A stretch of 63,475 bases of DNA from Chryseobacterium sp. KLBC 52 (GCF_003347605.1 NZ_QDFZ01000025.1:769-64243); one strand, 5' to 3'. Positions 26,427 to 35,036 are shown, counted from the stretch's first letter. Translations and numbers: made by a program. The notes: generated by a model from the sequence alone, not told the origin.

Positions 26427-27635
26427 ATGAAAGAATTTTTCCGTCTTTTAAAACGAGAGTTCAAACTTTTTATCGGCAATTCTACCTTAAGGACGGTGTT
26501 CTTTTTGGCACCGGTTTTCTATGCCACCTTGCTTGGGTTTGTCTACAAAAGCGGAAAAGTTGAAAATACTCCTGTTTTGGTTGTAGATAGAGACAATACA
26601 CCTTTATCCAACCAACTGACGGAAATGCTGGATGATAATAAAAGCATCAAAATTATCAGATATCTGCAGGAACCTCTCAGTATTAAAGATGAGGTGATCA
26701 GGCATGAGGCAGCTGCTGTCGTTATTATTCCCTCAAGATTTGAAGGAGATATGCTGCAGAAAAAATATCCTGAACTGAATGTGTATATCAATACGGGGAA
26801 CGTTTTAACAGCAAACTTCGCCTCGAAAGCGCTTCAGCTGACCATAGGAACATTTTCTGCGGGAGCTTCCATCAAAGCTCTTCAGAAAGCAGGAATGCCC
26901 GCTGTAAAAGCTGCAACACAATACGAACCTTTCAAAGCCAATTATATAACCCTTTTCAATACTACCGGAAACTATCTGATCTTTATGTGGCCTGCAATGC
27001 TGGCAGTAGTGTTACAGCAGGTTATTTTATTAGCAATGGCAGTGAGTTTTGCCGCTGAATTCGAAAGAGGATCTTTTGTGAAAGAATATCTTAAAATGAA
27101 AAGATGGGCTTTCCCAACCATGTTGATAAAAGTCATTCCAATCTGGGTGTTTTCTGTTCTCATTGTAGGTATTTACTACTTTATGCACATGATTTTTCAT
27201 GTTCCGATGCCGGAAGGAATATTCAATTTTATATTGCTGACAGCCGTATTTGTTGGATCGGTTTCATTTTTAGGCGTATTCATCAGTATTCTGATTCCGG
27301 ATGCTTTGAAAGCTACACAAATCCTGATGGTTATTGCTTCGCCGGCTTTCATTATCAGTGGTTTTACATGGCCTTTGAATGCAATGCCCGCTTTCGTACA
27401 GTTTATCGCGAATATTATTCCGTTAACTCCCTTTTTACAGGCTTTTAAAATCTTATTGATTCAAAAAGGTTCGGTAGAACTTACCTTCCCATATCTGAAA
27501 CATTTAAGCATTCTTTTAGTAATATATGCTATTATCGGCTGGATTGCTTTAAAGATCAAACTATGGTTTATTTTCAAAAAATCTGCACCACAGGAAATTA
27601 CAATTGAGGACACTTCTGGGGAAGAGATAGAGTAG
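26427..27635 (+). CDS. ABC-2 type transporter permease
   Basis: 402 aa. One N-terminal membrane helix (TVFFLAPVFYATLLGFVY) is followed by a periplasmic domain of about 130 residues (VLVVDRDNTPLSNQLTEML). Five C-terminal helices follow, including the conserved WPAMLAVVLQQVILLAMAV and SPAFIISGFTWPLNAMPAFVQ. This is the YhhJ/DrrB-like ABC-2 permease layout. It would move a substrate across the inner membrane into the HlyD-TolC conduit. No ATP-binding protein or second permease is encoded next to it, which is unusual for such operons. The ATPase must be elsewhere if the pump is active. Confidence 0.9.
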   Translation: MKEFFRLLKREFKLFIGNSTLRTVFFLAPVFYATLLGFVYKSGKVENTPVLVVDRDNTPLSNQLTEMLDDNKSIKIIRYLQEPLSIKDEVIRHEAAAVVIIPSRFEGDMLQKKYPELNVYINTGNVLTANFASKALQLTIGTFSAGASIKALQKAGMPAVKAATQYEPFKANYITLFNTTGNYLIFMWPAMLAVVLQQVILLAMAVSFAAEFERGSFVKEYLKMKRWAFPTMLIKVIPIWVFSVLIVGIYYFMHMIFHVPMPEGIFNFILLTAVFVGSVSFLGVFISILIPDALKATQILMVIASPAFIISGFTWPLNAMPAFVQFIANIIPLTPFLQAFKILLIQKGSVELTFPYLKHLSILLVIYAIIGWIALKIKLWFIFKKSAPQEITIEDTSGEEIE

Positions 27636-27812
27636 TTTTTGGTTAATTTGTTGCTGGTTTTTAAGTTAGAGGTTGATAGGATGCTGATTTGCTGGTTTGC
27701 TGGTTGCTTTTGGTAGTATCTGGGCTGACTGATGATTAGTTTCTATGCCCGACGAATTAAAACAAGAGCAGGAAAAAAATACATAAAAAATAACCCGAAA
27801 AATAGCCGGAAA

Positions 27813-27852
27813 AATTTCGAACTCGAATCCCGTACCCCGTAACTCGTATCTC
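27813..27852. repeat. Interspersed TTCGGGAT-type repeat, copy B
   Basis: The plus strand reads CTCGAATCCCGTACCCCGTA, so the family consensus is on the minus strand. It lies in the 303-bp gap after the efflux operon. That gap otherwise holds low-complexity GCTGGTTTGCTGG-like sequence near 27690 and no gene that I can support. Confidence 0.55.
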
Positions 27853-27908
27853 ATAACAAGCACTTCTCAATTTTTTCAACCGACTATAAAATCAAACAAA
27901 AAAACTGA

Positions 27909-27916
27909 TATATTTG
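27909..27916 (+). promoter_or_regulatory. Candidate -7 box of the 27939-30703 gene run
   Basis: TATATTTG lies 22 bp before the ATG at 27939. No clear upstream partner was found. Confidence 0.4.
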
Positions 27917-27938
27917 TTTATAGTAAAATAGAAATTAT

Positions 27939-28394
27939 ATGGAAAATGTATTTGATGCAAAAGATGCTCAAAACTATATAGATAGGATCAACAGATTGGT
28001 AGAGGATACTCACGGTTTGTGGGGAAAAATGACCGTAGACCAGATGCTGGCACACTGCTGTATTACTTATGAAATGATTTATGAGCCGGAAAAACATAAA
28101 AAACCGGGAGCCATTGCAAAATTTATACTAAAAACTTTCGTAAAACCTAAAGTAGTGGGAGAAAAAGCATATCCAAGAGATTCTCCTACCGCTCCGCAGT
28201 TTTTGATTACCACGAGAAAGAATTTTCACGAAGAAAAAACAAGACTGATCGGGTTTATTCAAAAGACACAGCAGTTGGGGGCAGATGCGTTCGATGGTAA
28301 AGAATCTTTTTCTTTCGGAAAACTGAATTCCCAGGAGTGGAATAATATGTTTGCCAAACATCTGAACCATCATCTTGCACAATTTGGTGTTTAA
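27939..28394 (+). CDS. DUF1569 (DinB-like) protein
   Basis: 151 aa, no signal peptide. The phrases MTVDQMLAHCCITYEM, RDSPTAPQFLITTRKNF and the C-terminal KHLNHHLAQFG fit DUF1569, a branch of the DinB four-helix superfamily. The histidines in LAHC and NHHLAQFG are in the places where relatives bind a metal. The enzymatic role, if any, is unknown; some DinB-like proteins use thiol cofactors. It is the first gene of a same-strand run (27939-30703) with short gaps. Confidence 0.8.
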   Translation: MENVFDAKDAQNYIDRINRLVEDTHGLWGKMTVDQMLAHCCITYEMIYEPEKHKKPGAIAKFILKTFVKPKVVGEKAYPRDSPTAPQFLITTRKNFHEEKTRLIGFIQKTQQLGADAFDGKESFSFGKLNSQEWNNMFAKHLNHHLAQFGV

Positions 28395-28407
28395 ACAATC
28401 ACACAAT

Positions 28408-28878
28408 ATGAAAAAACTTTTATTACTTTTTACGCTGGCCGCCAATTTTGTATTGGGCCAGATGCCGGATATTTCAAATACGTGGCTGAATAACAGTAAA
28501 CCTTATATAGGAACCATTGGAAACAAAGGCCAGGAACTGAAACTGAAGATCAATATTTCTGAACAGAATAAAAAAAATGATCAGGAATATTTCGTTTCAG
28601 GATATTCTCTGGTAGATACCAATTATACGAAATTTGAAGGTAAAATTACCATTTTAAAATATAAAGATTCCAAAAAACAGGGAACCGTATACGGGGAATA
28701 TGAGCTGGCAGAAGAGAATAAAGGAAAACATTCCGGACTTTTTACAGGGAAGTTTATCTATCACTTTAAATGGAACAGGAAAACAGAGAATATTGAAGAG
28801 CAGCATATTGAACTTACTGGTGATTGGAAGAGCTATGATGGAAGTATAGCACTTAAAACCGAATTAAAAAACCAATAG
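28408..28878 (+). CDS. Secreted protein of unknown function
   Basis: 156 aa from the ATG that opens a clear signal peptide (MKKLLLLFTLAANFVLGQ); a TTG further upstream would put extra residues before it. The mature part is beta-rich and Lys-rich (NKGQELKLKINISEQNKKND, GTVYGEYELAEENKGKHSG, WKSYDGSIAL). It resembles small lipocalin-like or beta-barrel periplasmic proteins, but I recognise no family. It starts 13 bp after the DUF1569 gene and ends 2 bp before the next gene, so they are probably cotranscribed. Confidence 0.65.
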   Translation: MKKLLLLFTLAANFVLGQMPDISNTWLNNSKPYIGTIGNKGQELKLKINISEQNKKNDQEYFVSGYSLVDTNYTKFEGKITILKYKDSKKQGTVYGEYELAEENKGKHSGLFTGKFIYHFKWNRKTENIEEQHIELTGDWKSYDGSIALKTELKNQ

Positions 28879-28880
28879 TC

Positions 28881-29276
28881 ATGCTCAGAAGAATATTGGC
28901 GGTATTGGCCGGTCTTATTGCCGGATCCATTTGTATTACCGCGGTAGAAAAAATAGGGCATACACTGTATCCGCCTCCGGCAGAAGCTGCAGCAGGAGAT
29001 ATGGAGGCTTTGAAAACGTATGTGGAGCAAGCCCCTTTTATGGCTCTGTTTTTTATCATTCTGGCTTACGCGCTGGCAGCGGTTGTCTCAGGATTTACCG
29101 CTTCAAAAATTTCCAATAACGGAAAAAGTTCAGCTGCAGTGATTTGTGGAATTATTTTCCTGTTAATGACCATTTACATGATGGCGTCGTTACCTTCTCC
29201 AATCTGGTTCTGGATTTTAGGAATTCTCGTTTGGGGGCTGGTTTTCTTGGGACATAAACTCGCATTAAAAAAATAA
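28881..29276 (+). CDS. Small four-helix membrane protein
   Basis: 131 aa with four hydrophobic helices (ILAVLAGLIAGSICITAVE, MALFFIILAYALAAVVSGF, SAAVICGIIFLLMTIYMM, PIWFWILGILVWGLVFLG). A short polar loop between the first two carries ALKTYVEQAP. No catalytic motif is visible and I do not recognise the family beyond a general small integral membrane protein. It is packed between the secreted protein gene (2-bp gap) and the VOC gene (6-bp gap). Confidence 0.65.
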   Translation: MLRRILAVLAGLIAGSICITAVEKIGHTLYPPPAEAAAGDMEALKTYVEQAPFMALFFIILAYALAAVVSGFTASKISNNGKSSAAVICGIIFLLMTIYMMASLPSPIWFWILGILVWGLVFLGHKLALKK

Positions 29277-29282
29277 ATAACT

Positions 29283-29654
29283 ATGAAATTAGGAGCTTTT
29301 TCAATTAGCTTAAGCGTAAAAGATCTTCAGAAATCCAAAGACTTTTACGAAAAACTTGGGTTCACCACTATGGCGGGAACGGAAGCACAAAATTATCTGA
29401 TCATGAAAAACGGTTCTACTTTGATAGGCCTTTTTCAAGCAATGTTTGATGGAAATATGCTTACCTTCAATCCTGGATGGGATGAAAATGCACAGAACCT
29501 TGATTCTTTTGATGATGTGCGTGAAATTCAGAAGAGATTAAAAGAAAATGGAGTGGAAATCGGAAAAGAAGCTGATGAAACCACCTCCGGTCCTGAGCAT
29601 ATCTATCTGAAAGACCCCGATGGAAATATGATACTTATAGATCAACACAGATAA
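29283..29654 (+). CDS. VOC-family (glyoxalase/dioxygenase-fold) protein
   Basis: 123 aa. The beta-alpha-beta-beta-beta units are clear: FSISLSVKDLQKSKDFYEKLGF at the start and YLKDPDGNMILIDQH at the end. The C-terminal text PDGNMI-x-I is the usual VOC signature. The first metal position, often His, is Ser in this protein, so metal binding is uncertain. Members detoxify aldehydes, bind antibiotics or open rings; the substrate is unknown here. It lies in the 27939-30703 run beside an SRPBCC protein. Confidence 0.85.
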   Translation: MKLGAFSISLSVKDLQKSKDFYEKLGFTTMAGTEAQNYLIMKNGSTLIGLFQAMFDGNMLTFNPGWDENAQNLDSFDDVREIQKRLKENGVEIGKEADETTSGPEHIYLKDPDGNMILIDQHR

Positions 29655-29671
29655 TAATTAAAAACACATTG

Positions 29672-30220
29672 ATGATGAGAACATTGAAAAGAATTATTTT
29701 ACTTTTAGCCCCACTATTAATCATTTTGTTGGTTTGGGCTGCTTTTATTCCGGGTGACTGTCAATATGAAAGGTCGATTTCTATTAATGTACCGGTAGAA
29801 AGAGTATGGCAGAATACCAATACCCTCAAAGCAATGGATCAATGGAGTCCATGGAATGATCTTGATCCGGCTATGAAAAAAGAATGGACGGGAACTACGG
29901 GCCAGCACGGAGAAAAAGTTTGCTGGGACAGTAATAATAAACAGGTAGGAAAAGGCTGTCAGGAATTGGAAAAAGTGGATGAAGCAGGTAAAAGAATAGA
30001 CACGGCAATCAGATTTCTTACGCCTTATGAAAGTGAGGCAAATGCTTATGTAATAGTAGTTCCTGAAGGAAATGGAAGCAAGGCAACGTGGGGATTCACC
30101 TCACAGATTCCTTATCCGTTTACTTTGATGAAGTTGTTTGTGAATATGGAGAAAGCTATTGGAACAGATTATCAGAAAGGGCTTTCAAGATTAAAAGTAC
30201 TATCTGAAAAACCTCAATAA
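29672..30220 (+). CDS. Membrane-anchored SRPBCC (START-like) protein
   Basis: 182 aa from ATG 29672 (a second ATG follows at once). An N-terminal membrane helix (IILLLAPLLIILLVWAAFI) precedes an SRPBCC domain: YERSISINVPVERVWQNTN, MDQWSPWNDLDPAMKKEW and a closing helix region KLFVNMEKAIGTDYQKGLSRL. This matches polyketide-cyclase/START-like proteins that bind a hydrophobic ligand in a deep pocket. The ligand is unknown. The gene follows the VOC gene by 17 bp and precedes another VOC gene by 33 bp. Confidence 0.75.
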   Translation: MMRTLKRIILLLAPLLIILLVWAAFIPGDCQYERSISINVPVERVWQNTNTLKAMDQWSPWNDLDPAMKKEWTGTTGQHGEKVCWDSNNKQVGKGCQELEKVDEAGKRIDTAIRFLTPYESEANAYVIVVPEGNGSKATWGFTSQIPYPFTLMKLFVNMEKAIGTDYQKGLSRLKVLSEKPQ

Positions 30221-30253
30221 AAAACAAACTCAACTTAAAAAAACAAAACAATT

Positions 30254-30703
30254 ATGGCAACAGTAAACGTTTACCTTACGTTCAACGGAAACTGCAGAGA
30301 AGCATTCGATTTTTATAAATCTGTTTTCGGAGGAGAATATCCTTATGTCGGCACATTTGGAGAAATGCCTCCAATGGAAGGAAAAGAAATGCCTGAAGAA
30401 GACAAAAACAAAATCATGCATGTTGCACTTCCAATTTCTAAAGAAACGATTTTGATGGGAAGCGATACAGGAGGAGAGTGGTCTTCCAACTTCAAAGCAG
30501 GAAACAACTTCTCTATTTCTGTGAACGCTGAATCTAAAGAAGAAGCAGACAAATTATTTAGTGGTCTTTCTGCGGGCGGGCAAGTAACAATGCCTATGGC
30601 AGATACTTTCTGGGGAGCCTATTTCGGAATGTTCAGCGATAAATTCGGAATCAACTGGATGGTAAATTATGATGATCCTGCTAAAATGCAGCAACACCCA
30701 TAA
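30254..30703 (+). CDS. PhnB-like VOC-family protein
   Basis: 149 aa. The start ATVNVYLTFNGNCREAFDFYKSVFGGE and the end MADTFWGAYFGMFSDKFGINWMVN are typical of the PhnB/YjdN branch of the VOC superfamily. The loop MHVALPISKETILMGSDT carries the His that often serves as a ligand. These proteins are common in flavobacteria and usually lack an assigned substrate. It is the last gene of the run and is followed by a strong hairpin. Confidence 0.85.
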   Translation: MATVNVYLTFNGNCREAFDFYKSVFGGEYPYVGTFGEMPPMEGKEMPEEDKNKIMHVALPISKETILMGSDTGGEWSSNFKAGNNFSISVNAESKEEADKLFSGLSAGGQVTMPMADTFWGAYFGMFSDKFGINWMVNYDDPAKMQQHP

Positions 30704-30730
30704 GATTTATATCTGAATTCAAAATAATCA

Positions 30731-30756
30731 AAAACCGACAGCTACCTGTCGGTTTT
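30731..30756. terminator. Bidirectional terminator
   Basis: An 11-bp stem AAAACCGACAG/CTGTCGGTTTT with a CTAC loop, T-rich after and A-rich before. It lies between convergent genes ending at 30703 and 30776. Confidence 0.88.
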
Positions 30757-30775
30757 TTGAGTATTTATAGAATTT

Positions 30776-31621
30776 TTATTTCTTCTTAATGATTTTGTAG
30801 CTTCCTGACTCTGTTGTGATGAGGTAGATACCATCAGGAAACTCACTTATATCAAACTTACTTTTATCTTTTTCAGCTGTTGCAGATTTCATAATTTTTC
30901 CAGATTGGTCATATAACAAAACTTTTTCATTTTTCTTCATGTCATCCATATAGAAGATACCGGTAGTTGGATTCGGATAAATATTCGCTTTGCCTTTGAG
31001 GTCATTTTCTGAAGTTCCCAATGTAGAAATTTTTGTCCATGTAAATGCATCCAGGCACATATAGACATAGCCACCGGTGGATTGCAGCTGAAGCTCATCA
31101 ATGGTAGTATTGCTGTTATTCTGATTATTTAAAGTAGCCAGATCAATCAGGGTGAACCCGTTGTTGATACCTGTTGTTCCCATTGTTGCATTGAATGTCG
31201 TATTAAAACCTGATGTTTTTGTGGTGGTAAACTTTGTGACTCCTGCTAATTTTCCTGTAATGATCAGTGTTCCTGATGAGGTAGACTGATTGAGAGCAGT
31301 ATTACTCAGGAAGACCCAAAACTTGGATACAGTGAACATAGAACTGCTTTTAACACTAAAAGACGGAGAATTGATATTGGTTGTTCCTGTGTTGTCAATA
31401 TAGACGTTATCATTAGCTGTTCCGTTCCAGCCGGTGTTTGGATAATTGCCCTGAATTCTGAAAGTTCCGGCCTGTGATACAATATTGAAGGTATATCCAT
31501 TGCTGGTAAAGCTTGTGCTTCCGCCTGATGAAGTTTCAAAAGTTACAGTAGTTGTCTGTGCACTGGTCCTTGTAATATTGCTTAATAAAGCAAAGATTAC
31601 AAAAAAGATAATTTTTTTCAT
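30776..31621 (-). CDS. Secreted protein with T9SS type A sorting domain
   Basis: 281 aa with signal peptide ending TRTSAQ. The mature part (about 23-200) is a Ser/Thr/Asn-rich beta domain (TVTFETSSGGSTSFTSNGYT, FWVFLSNTALNQSTSSG, TIDELQLQSTGGYVY) that looks like a jelly-roll. The C-terminal about 75 residues begin NIYPNPTTGIFYMDD and end GIYLITTESGSYKIIKKK, the standard type A signal for export and attachment by the type IX system. The passenger function is not recognised. It stands alone, convergent with the VOC run. Confidence 0.85.
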   Translation of the reverse strand: MKKIIFFVIFALLSNITRTSAQTTTVTFETSSGGSTSFTSNGYTFNIVSQAGTFRIQGNYPNTGWNGTANDNVYIDNTGTTNINSPSFSVKSSSMFTVSKFWVFLSNTALNQSTSSGTLIITGKLAGVTKFTTTKTSGFNTTFNATMGTTGINNGFTLIDLATLNNQNNSNTTIDELQLQSTGGYVYMCLDAFTWTKISTLGTSENDLKGKANIYPNPTTGIFYMDDMKKNEKVLLYDQSGKIMKSATAEKDKSKFDISEFPDGIYLITTESGSYKIIKKK

Positions 31622-31780
31622 GGTACAGATTTTTTAATGTTTAAAGAAGATCATAAGCTTCCCGTACTGTTGATATGCTCATGAGGTTTTTCTGTAAAGG
31701 ATACCACAAAGTAACCGAGAAATACAAAGTGACAACAGCGTATTAAATGCCGAATTGAAAAACAGGTAGAAATACGCAAT

Positions 31781-31808
31781 TTTGGTGGTTTTTATTATTA
31801 TAATTTTG
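31781..31808 (+). promoter_or_regulatory. Candidate promoter of the 31937-34406 cluster
   Basis: TTTG at 31781-31784 and TAATTTTG at 31801-31808 are 16 bp apart, with about 120 nt of leader to the ATG at 31937. The 315-bp gap 31622-31936 holds no gene that I can support. Confidence 0.4.
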
Positions 31809-31936
31809 AAAAAAGAATATTATGTTAATTAAAATGAATGTATTTCACAGTATGGTTAGTTTTTTTTCATAACTTGTAATGTGTAGCTGAAGTAACTTAT
31901 TCTAAACCTATTATATAATTTAAAACGAGAAAAACT

Positions 31937-32263
31937 ATGGAATTACCTAAACATGCAGTCTTATTAGATGATGCTAAAAAATGGATCAGCAATTGGCAGA
32001 ATACAAAAATTATCGATGGAACATCTATCCGGGCTCACCTTATCCCGGCAAAGGATGTTCATGATATTTTTATTAACGACAAAGGATTTGCGAGATATCG
32101 GGGTTATAATGCCATTACCGATGAAGGCGAATTTAAATTTCTTCTGGTAGGAGTAGATGCAGATAACAATGATATTGTAAACTATGATAATGGAGATTAC
32201 GTCTATGATATGACCACCCCTTGTCCAAGCGTATGTTCTGCTGCAAAATGGTGGAATCTGTAA
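31937..32263 (+). CDS. Small protein of unknown function, first gene of a two-component cluster
   Basis: 108 aa, soluble, no signal peptide. Text such as LLDDAKKWISNWQNTK, IRAHLIPAKDVHDIF and FKFLLVGVDADNNDIV suggests a compact alpha/beta domain. The tail DMTTPCPSVCSAAKWWNL has two Cys and paired Trp. I do not recognise the family. It is followed after 11 bp by a seven-helix membrane protein, then a histidine kinase and a response regulator, so it may be part of that signalling unit. Confidence 0.65.
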   Translation: MELPKHAVLLDDAKKWISNWQNTKIIDGTSIRAHLIPAKDVHDIFINDKGFARYRGYNAITDEGEFKFLLVGVDADNNDIVNYDNGDYVYDMTTPCPSVCSAAKWWNL

Positions 32264-32274
32264 ACTAGAGATCA

Positions 32275-32907
32275 TTGGATCACTGGATTGAAATATTGTC
32301 GTTAATAGGAAAAGGCATTCTGCTGATTAATCTGGCAGTATACTGTATAGGCTTTTCCGGAGGAGGAAAAGCCTATACATTCTTCATCAGCTACCTGGCC
32401 TGGATATTACTATGTGAAATTGTTTTCTATGTATTGAATTCACAGAAGATTAATAATCTGTTTTTCTCACATTATTATCTGATAGGCCAGTTTTTGTTAC
32501 TGGGGTTATTCTTCCATGAAATTGTAACGGAACAATACCAGAAAAAAACAGCACGTACACTTTTAATTATCATTCCTGTAGTTCTTGTTATACAGTATAT
32601 CATATACCCCGAAAAGTATTATGTTTTTAATCTTTTTGAAATTTTTGTCACATCTTATTCAATCATAATTCTGGCATTATTTCATTTATATAATATACTG
32701 GATACCCAAAAGAAATACAATTATATAAGCCTGGGACTTTTACTTTATCTGATAAGCAGTACTGTAATATTTTTGTCCGGAAACCTCTATACGGTGATGA
32801 ACAGAAAACTGCATAAAGAGATATGGGTTTTCAATGTTGTTATGTTTATTGTGTATCAGATTTTTATTCTGATAGACTATCTGTCTTCCCGCAAAAAAAA
32901 TGTGTAA
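32275..32907 (+). CDS. Seven-helix integral membrane protein next to a histidine kinase
   Basis: 210 aa. No ATG precedes the first helix, so TTG at 32275 is taken as start (MDHWIEILSLIGKG). About seven hydrophobic helices follow, for example LLINLAVYCIGF, YLAWILLCEIVFYVL, LLIIIPVVLVIQYIIYP and VVMFIVYQIFILIDYL. The order resembles the small 7-TM proteins that sit before kinases in Bacteroidota. It may sense a ligand or anchor the kinase, which starts 21 bp later. This is inferred from position. Confidence 0.6.
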   Translation: MDHWIEILSLIGKGILLINLAVYCIGFSGGGKAYTFFISYLAWILLCEIVFYVLNSQKINNLFFSHYYLIGQFLLLGLFFHEIVTEQYQKKTARTLLIIIPVVLVIQYIIYPEKYYVFNLFEIFVTSYSIIILALFHLYNILDTQKKYNYISLGLLLYLISSTVIFLSGNLYTVMNRKLHKEIWVFNVVMFIVYQIFILIDYLSSRKKNV

Positions 32908-32928
32908 TTACTGTTATGATATTACAAA

Positions 32929-33705
32929 ATGAATGAGAATACAATTATTTCCACTATCGTTTATACCTTTCTGGCATTTACCTTACTGGCCGTCACCCTG
33001 ATTATATTTTATTATTTTTCCAATAAGAAAATAACTAGAAATATTATTCAGAAAAAAGAGCTCGAGGTCAGATATGAGAAAGATCTTACCCATGCCATTA
33101 TCAGTGCTCAGGAAAAAGAAAGACTGAGAATTGCCCAGGATCTGCATGACGATATCAGCTCAAAACTCAGTGTGGTTTCTTTAAATATCCATCTCCTGGA
33201 TTTTGATAATCTGACAAGAGAAGAATACAACGATCTGAAAAATAAAATCATACATCTGGTCAATAAAACGGCAGAAAGTGCCAGACAGATTTCGCATGAT
33301 CTCCTTCCTCCGATTTTAGAAAAATTTGGACTTCATGCTGCCATAGATGCATTGTGCTCAGAAATAAACCTGTCCAAAACCCTGCAGGTTACTTATTCCA
33401 ACAGTTTATACTTTGCAAAAGCGGAAGAAGAAAAAAATTTGCATATCTTTAGAATACTTCAGGAGCTCATTAACAATTCCATAAAACACGGGGAAAGTAC
33501 GCATATTGATATAGAATTTTTGGGAAAAGACGGAAAAAATACCTGTCTCTACAAAGATGATGGTAAGGGATTTAATCTTAATGAAAATACGTTGAAAGAG
33601 GGATTGGGCTTAAGAAATATCAGAAGCCGGGTAGAACTGATCAATGGAACACTGAAAATTGAAAGTGAAAACAATAAAGGAATCGCTGTAGAATTTACAT
33701 TTTAA
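32929..33705 (+). CDS. Membrane sensor histidine kinase, HisKA_3 (NarX/DesK-type)
   Basis: 258 aa. One N-terminal membrane helix (IVYTFLAFTLLAVTLIIFYYF), no extracellular domain, then the dimerisation helix with EKERLRIAQDLHDDISSKL, where His73 is the phosphoacceptor. The ATPase part shows ILQELINNSIKHG, YKDDGKGFNL and EGLGLRNIRSRVELINGTL. The NarL-type regulator follows after 11 bp, so they form a pair. Sensing probably needs a partner, for which the 7-TM protein just upstream is the best candidate. Confidence 0.88.
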   Translation: MNENTIISTIVYTFLAFTLLAVTLIIFYYFSNKKITRNIIQKKELEVRYEKDLTHAIISAQEKERLRIAQDLHDDISSKLSVVSLNIHLLDFDNLTREEYNDLKNKIIHLVNKTAESARQISHDLLPPILEKFGLHAAIDALCSEINLSKTLQVTYSNSLYFAKAEEEKNLHIFRILQELINNSIKHGESTHIDIEFLGKDGKNTCLYKDDGKGFNLNENTLKEGLGLRNIRSRVELINGTLKIESENNKGIAVEFTF

Positions 33706-33716
33706 ATCATGATAAG

Positions 33717-34406
33717 ATGGAAAAGGACATAATTCGTGTAATAACCGTAGACGATGAAGCACTCTTTCGTCAGGGAATTTCATTGTTGATACAGAGAGAA
33801 AAAGATATTGAACTGGTAAGTGATTTCAGCAACGGGAAAGAGCTTCTGGATGAGCTTGTAACCCTTGAAGAACTGCCTGATATAATCCTGATGGATCTTA
33901 ATATGCCTGAAATTAACGGAGTAGAGGCAACCAAACAAATCCACATCAAATATCCTCAGATCAGGATTATTGCATTAACGAGTTATAATACAAAAGCATT
34001 CATTGTCAATATGATACAGTCGGGAGCCTGTTCCTTTCTTAAAAAAAACTCAAGTCCTGCTGAATTGCTCACGGCAATCCGTGAAGTACACAGTAAAGGT
34101 TTCTTTTATAATAACGAGGTAATGGAAGCTTTACATCAAAACCTTACAGAACCTAAGAAAAAGATTTCCAGTATTTTTGATGCCAATCATATTTCCAAAA
34201 GAGAAAAAGAAGTATTGGAACTCATCTGCAAACAATACAACACTTCTGAGATTGCAGATCAGCTTTTTATAAGCTCGAGAACCGTTGAAGGTCACCGCAA
34301 CAGCCTTCTATTGAAAACCGGAGCCAAAAATACTGCCGGTTTAGTGGTATATGCCATAGAAAGTAAAATTGCAGATATGAATTATTTAAAAGACAGGTTT
34401 GAATAA
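33717..34406 (+). CDS. NarL-family response regulator
   Basis: 229 aa. The receiver domain has D12-D13, the phosphoacceptor D60 (IILMDLNMPEINGVEA) and the Thr/Ser and Lys switch residues (IIALTSYN, SFLKKN). The LuxR-type output domain reads ISKREKEVLELICKQYNTSE, with SSRTVEGHRNSLLLKTG following. It is the expected partner of the kinase encoded 11 bp upstream. Targets are not readable; self-regulation of this cluster or control of the DUF1398 gene next door is possible. Confidence 0.9.
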   Translation: MEKDIIRVITVDDEALFRQGISLLIQREKDIELVSDFSNGKELLDELVTLEELPDIILMDLNMPEINGVEATKQIHIKYPQIRIIALTSYNTKAFIVNMIQSGACSFLKKNSSPAELLTAIREVHSKGFFYNNEVMEALHQNLTEPKKKISSIFDANHISKREKEVLELICKQYNTSEIADQLFISSRTVEGHRNSLLLKTGAKNTAGLVVYAIESKIADMNYLKDRFE

Positions 34407-34544
34407 TTCATACAGCTGTTTTCATTAAAAATTAAATGAAATCTATATTTTCTGATTAAATTAGCCTTTGTTTTGATAAGCAGAACCCAATGGTTGGTTT
34501 ATGAAAAACAATAATTTATAGTTAAAAACAGAAAATACAAAGGG

Positions 34545-34937
34545 ATGAAATTTACAATTGAAAACATCAAAGCAGAGCACCAGAAAGTAAAAAGCGGAGC
34601 CGATTTTCCGCAATATATCCAGGCTATAAAAGCATTAGGTGTCTCTCACTACAAAGCATACGTTTCAGACGGAAATACAGAATACTTTAATAATGAAAAT
34701 CAATCTGTGCAGACCGGAACAAAATATGATCCTCTTGTTGTTTCCGATACTTTAAATCTTGAAAATTTTAAAATAAGACTGAAGCTTCATCAACAGGGAG
34801 GAACAGATTACATGACTTTCTGTAAAGACTGTGCCGAAAACGGAATCAATGGCTGGACAATGGATCTTCATGCGATGACCTGTACTTATTTTGACCAGAA
34901 TGAAACAGATGTTCTTACCGAACAGGTTCCAGGATAA
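34545..34937 (+). CDS. DUF1398 family protein
   Basis: 130 aa, soluble. The chain MKFTIENIKAEHQKVKSGADFP, ALGVSHYKAYVSDGNTEYF, FKIRLKLHQQGGTDYMTFCK and CAENGINGWTMDLHAMTCTY matches DUF1398 proteins such as E. coli YbcV. Function is unknown. It lies 138 bp after the response regulator, with its own likely start, and is closed by a hairpin. A link to the upstream two-component system is possible but not shown. Confidence 0.8.
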   Translation: MKFTIENIKAEHQKVKSGADFPQYIQAIKALGVSHYKAYVSDGNTEYFNNENQSVQTGTKYDPLVVSDTLNLENFKIRLKLHQQGGTDYMTFCKDCAENGINGWTMDLHAMTCTYFDQNETDVLTEQVPG

Positions 34938-34951
34938 TCTTTTACAAAAAA

Positions 34952-34975
34952 ACGGATGCAGACCATTGCATCCGT
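34952..34975 (+). terminator. Hairpin after the DUF1398 gene
   Basis: A perfect 9-bp stem ACGGATGCA/TGCATCCGT with a 6-nt loop. The following tract is only weakly T-rich, so termination strength is uncertain. Confidence 0.55.
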
Positions 34976-35004
34976 ACTTCTTTACAGTAACTTACAAAAT
35001 ATTG

Positions 35005-35036
35005 TTTGCTATTATTGATTTAAAATATTAATTTTG
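35005..35036 (+). promoter_or_regulatory. Candidate promoter of the DUF2490 gene
   Basis: TTTG at 35005-35008 and TAATTTTG at 35029-35036 are 20 bp apart, the expected spacing. The leader to ATG 35069 would be about 25 nt. This is one of the best promoter matches in the window. Confidence 0.6.
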
